Shown: positions 48,648 through 60,700 of the stretch, piece after piece
Position numbering within the stretch: position 1 is the stretch's first letter
Layout: each line of letters starts with the position of its first letter
Source of the DNA: Stichopus chloronotus
Lineage: Eukaryota > Echinodermata > Holothuroidea > Aspidochirotida > Stichopodidae
Assembly (NCBI GenBank): GCA_021234535.1
Contig: CM037838.1
Coordinates: 29,303,969-29,367,968, forward strand
Length of the DNA stretch: 64,000 bases
Direction of reading: 5' to 3'
Notes under the pieces: generated by a model
What the model saw: the letters and a program-made list of their open reading frames with translations, nothing else
Database searches by the model: none
Told to the model about the DNA's origin: nothing
Position numbers and translations under genes: made by a program

Positions 48648-48711
48648 ATGTTTCTGATGAAGATAGTTTGCCAAGTCGCGCTATACCTCTCAGCTGCTCA
48701 AGTCATATGTG
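48648..48711 (+). CDS. WAP-CCP gene exon 1: signal peptide
   Basis: Encodes [20 protein letters not shown] then C, a basic residue followed by a hydrophobic stretch and small residues before the likely cleavage site, ending with one base of the next codon (donor gtatgt at 48712). The phase-1 border fits the following exon exactly, reading ..CG-QSCGPRD. The start has a purine at -3. Confidence 0.75.
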
Positions 48712-51700
48712 GTATGTTGTATGCATGTTTTCTTTTTTTAAAATTGGCGCTGAATTTTGCGATCTCAGCTAATACAAATTCATCTTGTTTACCTTGGCTA
48801 CGTCTATATACTGTGGGAATTCTCAAGTAATCATGGAAGTACTATCCAGAAAACACGCGAACAGGGGTGCTAGTGTAAATCTCCAGCCTAGCTTTGAAGC
48901 AAAAAAAACAAAAAAAAAAACGATGGAATTAAAGAAAAGCTAAGAATTGTTAAGTGCGAAACAATTTTCAAAATGGGATGCAGGAGTCATTTTACTCTTC
49001 ACTACCTTTTTCAAGAATGACTGCGTGTGAAACGTTTCCTTATGCAAGCGGATAGCTGTGATAGTTTCTTACTCGTCATCCAAGTTAGGGGATAAAGTAT
49101 ATAAAGGCTCTCATTAACAAAGTTTACATTATGCTGTGTAACGTGCCTATATTAATGACACGTCATCTCGAAACTTCTGACAAATATACTGTGTATAATC
49201 GTACATGTTCCCTGATTTTTTTTCCTTTTTAGGGAAAAATCGTCTGTATCGATGTACTTGTTTCTTTGCATTTTGAATTCGTTTTCGTTACTCTTTATTA
49301 ATGGTAGACCGAAGGCTGCTGATAACATGGCTTCTGATAGGATGAGACTAAATCACTATAGACTAATTCAACTTAAGACTGATGTCAATTTGCTTTGAAA
49401 TTGCAACTTGTAATCCATAGCGGTAAGATGAGTCAACCAACTAATCAAATCAATTTTCACTGAGAAACATGAAAAATATAGAAATATAATTTCTTTTTAC
49501 ATTTTCTACGTAGACTATGTTGAATGTATTGTTGGTACAGAAAATACAGCAAACAGTATTTACACATTACACCAAACAACAATGATTGAACACTTACGTT
49601 GTACTTTTGCCGTCGAACCATGACGTCACTTTTTTTGGCACTTTTGTAAAAAAGGAAATGCCGGTCTTCTCAGTACCAGCATTAATATAATTTCAAAAAA
49701 TCGCAAAAATTAGGGGAAAGGCGGGTAAAGATGTCTCTTTTGGAAGCAGAATAGTTTCCCATTCAAGAAAGTCCTGATAGCACCATTTTCAGGAGCTTAC
49801 CTTTTGGAGTCCCGGAAAGGATATTTTTATTTTTTTTTCTGCTGGCGGTTCGCTAAAGTAGTATTTCCTGCTTTCTTTTAAGTTTGATCCCATAGTATTT
49901 AAGTGTCTGGATTCGGGGCGAAGACAGTATCTTTAAGAACAGTGATTGTGATCTCTGGAAGCGTATTTTTCTTTTACTCTTCTTTCAGTATACAGTACTT
50001 GATTGCTCCATAGATTGTCAATCTAAAGAATAAAAAAACTGAAAAGTAAAATAATTAACTTTAGAGGAAAGCTGTAACTTTATAAATTATCATGTTAACT
50101 TCTTATTTATATGTGCGTGTGTATGTGTGAGTATGTGTATGTTTGTTTAAGTGTGTGTACGTGTGCGCTAGGGGTTCACGTGGATGGATTGCTTATACAG
50201 GACACGATCTAGGATTCCGACTGCCGGAGAATTCCCCCCCCCCCCCCCCTATGTATGTCTCTGAAACTGAATAGTGATGGTACGGTACCCTATCGCGGGA
50301 GGAACTTTGTCCTCTTCTTTGGGTAATTTTGACTGAATGCCCTCAAATGCAATTTGGTACAACAAAAGTGTACAATTTTGAAATCAATTTTCTTCTAAAT
50401 AATTTCTTTTTCATAGGTATACTTCAATAAGTGCTTTTTTTTTTTTTGCTCACCTTTTAGTTGGACCATGGCCTCATTGCCCCCCCCCCTCTTGAATCTG
50501 CCAGGGTCTTTCGCTTGTGTACCACTTTTCATTCGTTACAGGGCAATCATGTGGACCACGTGACACTACCGTTACTGGCAGACATTGCGAAAGAGCCTGT
50601 CAGGAGGATGGTACGTGCAGGAAGGAGAATAGAGAGTGCGTGTGTGACGGCCAATGTGGACTCAGCTGCATGAAGAAAAGTAAGGATCAGAGATTTGAGA
50701 ATTGAAGCATACGAAATCATTACGGGTCCCTCAAGAACTTATCAAAATGCATGTGTGTGTGTGTGTCCGTATGTGTGTGTATGTGTGAGGGTGTGTTTGT
50801 TTGTGTGCCCTTGTTTTCGGGTGGGATCGAGGACTGAAACAATAGATTTTAGGTCCTCTGTAGAAAATTCAATAGATTTCTCCGGTCCCCTCAAGATTAA
50901 CAATAGACAGTCTATTGTTAAGGTTAGAGTTGAGGAAGAAAAAACCAAAAGAAATCAGAATAAGGTCCTCGTAATGAATGGAAAACAAAGCCGGGTGTGT
51001 GAGTGTGTGTGTGAAATGATCTTTACCGATCAAGCTGTTTGAGAGAATACCGTAAGCGAAAAAAGAGCAAAATATTTCCAATAACTTAGAAAAAAAAGAA
51101 TGTTGTATGTAAATTATTTGTCACTTTGGATGAGATATGACATTGAGAAAATATGCTCTTTATCTTGGGACGTCCTGAACTAACCAGTCGGCCCGACCTA
51201 TGAGCATCTAGTTCTTTACTTTGTTAGCTTGAAATACTTAGCGTGTGTAAACAATCGTTTATAATATACCTTCCCACAAAATAACAAAGTCGGAGGTGAA
51301 ATTAAATTAGTTGGAATTCCAACTAAAATGCTTTTGGCATGAGGGGTGATATTAAATTGTCATTGAAAAGGACATGTTTAATTTTATTCATACATATCAC
51401 TGATTCTATGAATTGATTCTATGAATTGAGGCAAATGACAAGTGAGACGAACCACATGTTGTTCTACTACGAAACGTTTCACCAAATATAAACTTTTTCT
51501 AATGCTTGACTCCTTTGTCATCACGATCAAAGACAGAAAGAACTGAAGGATCTTTTTCCTCATTTTGAAGATAAGGTACACTAACCTCACTTGTGCATGA
51601 CGCAACAGACCATATAAGCCATTTAATTTCAATATGAATAATTCTTTCATTTTTCATTGGCAGTGTCAGGATGGAATAATTAATATTTCACCTATGATGT

Positions 51701-54700
51701 ATGTAAAGACTTGTTCTCTTTTTATTTTACTTTTTTTGGTCTTTGCACAGCTTGCCCATATCTTGATTTTGACTCTGAAGGATCTGTTACAGTTATCCCT
51801 TTTCAACGCTATATCGGATCAATAGCCACGTACAGTTGCAACAGAGGCTTTACTCTGCTGGGTAATACCAACAGAACATGCCAAAGAGACAAAACATGGA
51901 GTGGTTCTGAACCGGTGTGCCATGCTGATACCTTAAGTCAATCACCAAGATTAACCTCACCTAACCTCTGCAATTTCATAAGGTTTCCCGCAAATGGTAT
52001 AGTTGGATATTATGGAGAAAATCTTATAGAGGGCGTTGTTGCAACTTATAGGTGTGACGAAGGGTTCACTTTGAGAGGAAACCAAAATCGCACTTGCCAA
52101 CGGGATGGAAGTTGGTCTGGTACCGAACCGGTTTGTGTTAAAGGTGAAATCATTCAATATAATCAATAGAATGAAAAAATAAATAGGTGACGTCACAACT
52201 GACCCATAGTCCTTTAGCTATCTTTTTAATCTGAAACAGAATAGTAGGCCTATACTCTCTTAAGGGGCCGATCGTCATACTGTGTTGTAAGCCTGTCCAT
52301 AGCTTTAAAAAATATCTTACCATATGGGAAACATTCCTGACACTAAAATATATCTGACTTTATAATATTGCAAGTATTAAGTTGGCAATCTCGTCAATTA
52401 TGTTCTGGAAAAAAAAATGATCAATGTTGCATCTTATTTCGTAGTCTAGTCCAAAAAAACACGGTGCCGTGAATATTTAAAAACAATGTTTGTTTATCTT
52501 GTGGCGATATACTAACAGATTTGGTAAGTCTTCTGTAACGTTAACTTCTTCAGTACATTCAGAGAAAAAAAATGAACTTCAAAATTAAGCTGAAGTCGTC
52601 TTTTCTTTAAATTCTGTCAGATTCTTGTCCTGAAACGGTAAGCATCATAAATGGTTTCGTTCATTATGACGGAAGAAATCAACAGTGTAACAGATGAAGG
52701 ATCTCGCGTCTCGTTCTCCTGCTTTGAAGGTTTTGAGCTTAGGGTCCCACAGCACATGACCTGCAGAAATGGACAGTGGAGTGATTTCTTTCCACACTGC
52801 GTAGGTGGGTATATTCAAACTTGAGGACAGTACACAGTATCTAAGACTTACATTTTTATCAGTAGAGATGCCACACTTTTAGCAAGAAAACAAAAAATGA
52901 CACCCAGCACTTGCAACTGAAAATAAATCCAGGGGCCATTGACAGATGTGCATGACCTAAAGTGATAACAAGAAATTAATTTGTCCTAGCTACTAAGAAG
53001 GTAATCCGTAACAGTAGTAGGACAGCTTTGGACTACTTTCCTAGGATGAATCTTACAAAGTGTTCATATTCATTTCCATGTGAAAAAACTTGACTATTCT
53101 TCCTAGCCACAAACGGTGATGATTTTCTTCATTTTTTTAAACCTAAAGATACCTGCTTAAAGTTAGTTTTGGGAACTAGAAAATAGCGGTGCTGACACAT
53201 TTTTAAATGTATCCTGCTCAATGAAAAATGATGTTAGCGCCACCACTAATGTTTGACTCGCTAAGAATGATTTCTTTGATGGTGTTTCCCGACTGAACTA
53301 TTTCCCCGTCACTTTATTCAAATCGGTGATTATCTGTACACTGCATTGGGGCTTTTTATTGTGGCAGGCCAATACTTTCCAACGAAAGCAGAACATCACA
53401 AATAGAGGTGAACGCGAGCCTGGGTCAATGCGCTTTGATGTTTCTACACCTCATGGAGAGTTATAATTTGAACTGAAAGTTGGTTGTTCGATTTGGCTGG
53501 TTGATCTTTTACTCGTAATTGGGTCGATCTCAACACTATACAAGAGTAAAAACACTCAAAAAAAATTCCAATTCTACATTCACCTCATCATTTTCAGCGA
53601 TTTATTACGTTTCCTAAACAAGGTTTTCGATGGTGACATTTTTCTACATAAGCCATATGATTGTCTTCATAATTGTTTTGTCTGCAGTCACGTGTCCAAC
53701 TCTCAAAGATCCTCTGAATGGACAAAAAATTGGTACCGATATTTCATACAACAGTGAGATTTATTTCCGTTGCAATGTCGGGTATATCCTGGAGGGGAAC
53801 GAGGAAGTAAGATGTTTAGCTGATGGATCATGGTCAGGATCAACCCCGACTTGTAGAGGTGAGAAGAAAATGATTCGCCCGATGCGACATGAAGCAAATA
53901 TGTAGTATACCGGTACTATAGATGCGACATTTTGTGTGTATACTGCAGGCCCTTACTAATCCCAGAGTAATGTCACAGGAGATAACGTTTCCATGGAATC
54001 ACGCCAGGGCTAGGAAAAAAGTTCTCTACATGTACCAATTTCTTGTATCCATCTGGCATGATTCCGTCAATTATGACCGTAGTTCCTTGACATGTGTGCC
54101 CCAATTACTTTAGTCATCTAAATTGGAAGCGCATTATTGTGGTATTGACTTTTTTTATCGTGGGCATGCCGAATCACTGGTTTGATGAAATTATAAGTTC
54201 TGTTGCTCTGATTTCATTTTCCAGTATTGGAAATGTTAGTAATTATGCTGGCAGCAAAACTGCTCTCCATTTTCCTACTTTTGGCCCCAAGAATCGTTAT
54301 CCTTTACAACTGTGTCTCATTGTCACTTTCAACGGTGCATTCAATGAAGAAAATTGAGTCCTCATCTGCTGAAAGAAACATGGACCTCTCTTACATATTC
54401 TTCCCCAATTTCTGAAAAATAATTTCAGAGGCTATTTCTACGCAGAGTATTCCTTCACTATAACCGACGGAGAAATTTCTCATGAGTATGCTACTTTAGC
54501 CCATCGGGATATATATTTATATAAAGTTAAATTCTTGCAACATTATTTGCATTTTCGAACATAACCAAGTTGTCAATCACATGATTAACAGTAGTGCGTA
54601 ACCGATACTATCGCATCAACTATTTACCTATGGCACCTGCCTGGTATTGAGGTCGCACTCCTTGAACTGACTCGCTCATTTAAACAGTTCGCAGATGTCT

Positions 54701-57700
54701 GTTTAAAGTCGGCGTATAACATTTGGTTTATAGAAGTGAGATGTGCTGCTCCAGGCTCGCCAGAGAACGGGACGTCAGATGGAGATTCGATGGAGTACTC
54801 TTATCAGGACAACATCACCTTCAGCTGTGACATTGGTTTCATTTTGAGGGGAAGCAAGATAGTAACTTGCAATTCAAACGAAGAATGGTCGGGATCAATT
54901 CCTATATGTCAACGTAAGTTTCTTTTGCAGAGTGGTACAACTAAATTTTAAATTTAAGGGTACACAGAAGTAAAATATTTATCTTTGGTTGTCACCCTTT
55001 ACAGATCCCCAGTATTTTTCTTTTGTTACTATAAAATACGTATGCGGTACATATGTATACATATGAATACTTATGCTGTGTTTTACACATAGAAAACGAC
55101 ATATTTCAGGGAGAACGCCGTCGGAGTTGTTTCTGATCAACTACCATAGTGTCCTTGACAGATGTTGCTGTAAGAAGATGCCTCACATGTTCACGGCAAT
55201 AAATTACATGATCAAAAAATGTAGTCACAGCGTACGGTTATTCTAAACTTAAAATACTGTAAGGATATGGAGCATAAGGAAAGCTTTGTCGAAGGCTCAT
55301 TAACTGATTACTATAGCTTTATACCAGCCTTTAAATGGCCTCAGTTGTAAAAGGGACATTAAAAATCTACGAGAGTGTTCACTAACCAAAAGTCACATGT
55401 AATAACGATCCAACAAAAACTCAGAGAACTTCCTGTCATCAACAGAACATGCTTTTCCGTGTTCAATTTTAATCACTGAACATACCATGTCACCGATTGA
55501 CCATGCAGAAGACGTTTAGTATCAGACTGCTAACTATAGTCACAGACTAGTCACGGAGCTATAAAACACCTCTAAATTAGTAGAATCTCATTACATCCGC
55601 ACCACAACAACTGTATTGGTTTGACAAACCACAGTAAAACTATTACAATTTTTCTCTACATGACTAATGTGTGAATGTTTTTGGCAATTTATAAGGAGGA
55701 TGGCATGAAATGTTAAAGATGAGATCGTTATTTCCTGAAGTACCCCATCACTCCTTTTGGAATGTCAATTTCACATGTTTACCACAAACGGGACAGAAGA
55801 ATCGATGGTCATTTCGATTACTCCCTCCAAACGCACCTATCGGCTTCCGTACGTAAGCTATCATGATTGGAGATGGAGTCCGGTGCAAAGCAGACTTCAT
55901 GAAAACGCCTTTGTCGGTCATTATCAAACACGTTAGGTCGATAAAACAGTCAGAAACTTCCCTGGTATATCCGGCCATAAACTGACAAATTAGAGGGAAT
56001 GTTTTGAATAACCGATTACTCACAAATTGTTACAATTATAGATATCTTGATATCTATCTAGCTATCATACATTTGGCTAATACCTAATCTGCTCGATCAT
56101 ACAGAAATAAAATGTCCAGCTCCAGCGGTGCCAGACCACGGAAGTTCAGACCCCGATAGAGCTGAGTACCCTTATAAGAGTAAGGTAACCTTCAAGTGTG
56201 ACCCCGATTACACACTGAGAGGAAGCAGAGAAGCAAGATGCAACTTAAATGGAAATTGGACAAGTCCACCTCCAAAATGCCGAGGTGAGTTCTTCTGTTG
56301 ATCAGCCTCTAACACAAAATCAGCCACATTCCACATGACACAACACTACATTTTGCATAAGATACATATATATGTATAATTTTGTGCCTGAATTAACCAT
56401 GATTGTTATTTACCTTTTAGTGGCTGATCCAGTGGATTTACGGGTATCCCCAATTTTCAAATTTGATCAATGGTGCATTTCGCAGACATGCTGATTGCCT
56501 TATTGCAGACATCTCACCGTTGTTTTTCTCGTCAAGGGTTTGGTACAGCAAGTCGTACACCATATTGAGAACACTATTTTTTATGTAAATCCTTCAGACA
56601 TGGGAGACCCCCCATAATGTGTGAATGTAGTGCAGCCCCCCAAACAAAAATCATGAACCCCCTGCGTATTTCTTTTTTAACAAAGGAACTTCTTCTAATT
56701 TACTCATCTCTTTTACAAGATCAAAAGTTATCCAAAGTTACAGCAGTGTGGTTGGATATACTACGTTTTGATTGGACAAAGAATCTCTTCTTCTAGGCGT
56801 TTTTAGGTGATTAATGAATTTCACTTGCCTATCATGTACTGTAGCTTCGTGTGTCGTGCCAAGTCAACCAAAGAACGGAGGATGGGAGGAAGGTGTAGTT
56901 GAGGAGAGTAGACAGCGCCATGGATTCCGTCTAAGTTATGCCTTGCAACTCTGGATTTATCAAATGTCAAATATCACCTGTAAAATGTGTGGATGGATCC
57001 TGGATACCACCGGGGCCTGTACTTTGTCTACGTAGGTGTTCTTCATAATGAAGTATTTTACAGTTGATTTGTTTAATTGCAGAAGGTTTTGAAATGTGTT
57101 TTCATTCCACTTTCCTGCATACTTTTCCTGCAAATAACATCCAAATATCCTGTGAGATTTCTTTGTTTACTAATACTTACGGGTGGTTTTATTTGAATCA
57201 CTGAACACCATTTGCTCCCCGTCTGTGAGTTTTCAATGAAGACAAAACTTTTTCTGTTTCAAACCTGGTATATGCTGGCTAGTATTTTAAAGATCACGTG
57301 AGATGTGATTATTATGTAACATAAATTCTGTGCATTTGAAGTGATATAAAGTGTCATAACACAGAAGAGGCAAACACTTGCTTGTCGATTGAAACGTAGA
57401 GACGTAATATTCTCTAGAACTGAGTTAAAGTGAGTGCGTGGGTAGGCAAAAAAGGAAAAGCATTGAAAATTTCATGCCCAAAAGTATGTCCATTCGGACA
57501 ATTTGGGAAAATAAAATAGATTTAAGGTGGTTAATTCTGTCATATAAATTCAAATTCTTCTTACATAACAAAAAGTGTAAAATACGATAATAGTAGTTGA
57601 CAGTGTTCATTCAAATCAACGGTGTGCTTCTTTGAACAAGCCAATGGGAGGTATACTATAGTAATGAATATTCAGTCAGTCAAAACAATTCAGGATTATT

Positions 57701-60700
57701 GCAATGATGTGATGAGTTTGCAGGTTAGTTGTAGACACAGTCCTACCTTGAACCAAATACTACCTACAAAAAAGGTAAGACTTGAGTAGTATCTTGTGAA
57801 AAAAAAACAAAAAAAAAAACAGTAAGATCTGTGCTGTTGCATATTCATTATGTAGGCACTTCTATATGATATCATGTGAGGATTGGCCGAGCACCTAGTA
57901 AGAACCGTTACTTTTCAAATATGATTTCTGTTTTTTTTTTACTGTTTTATGCCAATCCCGATGCTTCTTAAACTAGTTGCTATCATTTTCGTTCATTCAA
58001 AGAGGTAGTCCGACCACGTGCAACTGTGTACATTTAAAAATAACGGGCTGACCAATTCAAACGCTGTTTAGCCAAAAAAACATGAGATCTATTTGTTCAC
58101 ATTCTTTTGCCCTTTGCAGGTGGATGCCAAATGGAGAATTCTCAATCATTTGAACTTTCTACGAGCTACGGACATCCCAATAACGTGTCGTGCATACACG
58201 AGACGGTGAAGCCAGTGGGGACAGTTAGGTCATTCAAATGTTCCAGAGGGTATAGATTTCCTGTTGGAATGCCACGTAAATCCACTTGCATACGTCGATC
58301 GTTTCGTCAAGAATGGTCGTCCCCACAACCTGAATGCGAGAAAAGTAAGAAAAATTTGATGAGAAAACTTTCAAGTGAAATGAAAATGGTTATGATAAAT
58401 TACTGAAGTATAATGGCAAATTAGTACTTTGTTCTAAAAAAAAAATCAATAATTTCTAATAATAAATTCGTAATTTGTAACGACAAATTAATCATTTGTA
58501 ATGACAAATCGATAATTTGTAATAAAAAATAGTAATCGTGTAATTAAAAAATCGATAATTTGTAATGATAAATTTTGAAGTTGTAATAACAAATTCATAA
58601 TTGTAATAACAAACTAGCAATCTTTACTTTCATGACACGCGAGACATAGTCTTTAGCTAAGAATGTATAAAGGTTGAAACTTGAAAGCATCATAAATATT
58701 GAGGAGTGATATTAAACACACGATGATGCATATCATTTGATGCAAATGAAAAAACAATTATGATTTTTGTGATGATTTTATAATTATTGGAATAAGGGCA
58801 GAGCTCTAAGTGGGGCTAATGTAGATGTAGAGAGGCGAACACATTGGCGCATGTGGCTGAACGTTGATCGTTTTTTTCACCCCCCAAAATTCGAGGAATG
58901 GAGAAAATTTTAGGGTAGGACGACCCCTTACCTTGCTTACGGACCTGATTGATCTAATAAGGTAATTGTTGACTTGATGCTCACAAGACAAACTCCGTTG
59001 TGTATTTTATACAACATTCCTTTGTGCTTAGTTGAGAGCAAAGGTCGTTTCACAACAACGAGCTTTTTTGTTTTTTAATTTTTCTTACCAGTGCACTACA
59101 GCTCTGCTCCTTCTTTTAGAATTCAGGTATCAATTGATGTTACCATTTCAGTTCTTGGACTTCTTGGACTACACAGTAGAGTAAATCGTAGGTTAATGTT
59201 TTCTTCTAACTTCGTTTTCACATCCATCCTAATTTTGACAGTTTTATGCCCAGACATTCATTTACCGAATGGCCGTGTTCTTTATTCCTTGAATGAAAGT
59301 ACAACTTCAATTCTGGAACAGAATACGACCGCTTCTTTCGAATGCAACAACGGCTATGAAAAAAGTCACGATAATTCAACATCCTGTGATGTAGGAGTAT
59401 GGACAAATGAGATACCTGACTGCATCGAAGGTAAAAAAATAAAAACAAAAGGAGGAAAATCTACTAGTCCATTCCTCCCTAACTTTCTCTCTTCCCTAAC
59501 TTCTCCTTTGTTTTTCTTTTTATCACTTCCTTGCCTGTTTCGGTGTCTTCTCCATCTCCCAGCAGCCTCCCTTTCTCTCTCCTTGTTGGATGACTTTCTT
59601 ACCAACTACTGGATAGATTATTGCTCCATCTAACTTTTTCATTGTCATGCATCCCGCTACTTTGTCCCTATCCTTCCTTAGTATTCTCTTGCAAACTCAC
59701 TTTCTTTTATTTAATGTCTCCAGTTTTTTTCTTCTTAGGAATATCTTGTAAAGAGTCATGGGACAATAAATATAACTGATATATTGAACTTTCAGTCACA
59801 CGTTTCACATCACATGCATATTAACATTATCCTTGGAGTTGTTTTTATTCTTTTATTTTTCTTGATTGATTGACAGAGAGTTAAAGGTAGTCGTCGTGCA
59901 TTTTCCACTGTCATTTAGTTACCGACTGGCTCATACTAGCAATTTTATCTTCTCTTCACAAACTGGTTAGAGCCATGCAGTGTATCATCCATCGTAGTCG
60001 GTAACTGGGAGGTAGAGTTTGATACCACAGAGTCTGAATCAGCACCGGGATATCGAAGAGCCAGGGACTAACGCCACCTTCAACTGTTATGAATATGGAT
60101 ATTTCACCAGAGCGAAACATACCTGTAGAAAAGGAAGATGGAAAGGAAAGCGACCTAGCTGTCAGAGAAGTATGGGATACTTTCTACGAAAATGTCTATT
60201 TCATAGGGGAAAAAAAGGGCAAAGTTTGTATACGACTTTCTTACAATAAAATACAACAGTCAGTGAAGTGGTGCCTGCAATATCTAAGGTAGGGACAACG
60301 ACCGCGTAAACATGACAGTTACCAACACTGAACAGTAACATATATAGTTTACTTAGGATGAGTTTCATTGTCGATACCCTTTCATTGCGTGGTACATTGA
60401 CGGTACATTACATATTTGCACATTTTTAGGAATGTAGGCTTTCACTTACTAACATAGTTTTACAGTGCAAGTAGGAAAGTCAACAACCTCATGAAACGTT
60501 TGTTCGTCTGTCTTTTCGATGTATTCCTATAGTTCCATGCCGGGATGAGTCCTTGAAGAATGGCAGGTTGGAATATATACCCGACCGTGTACTACATGGT
60601 AGCGTCAGGATTTACAAATGTCGCCAAGGGTTCACCCTCCGAGGTAGTCCGTCATCTTATTGCGATGCTGGACGGTGGACGAATGATCTCCCAGAGTGTA

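Noticed and set aside
55748..56023. Minus-strand 91-codon frame ending in CPVCGKH
   Set aside because: A single CxxC-like word is not enough for a zinc finger, and the frame lies in antisense within an intron of the WAP-CCP gene without support for its own transcription.
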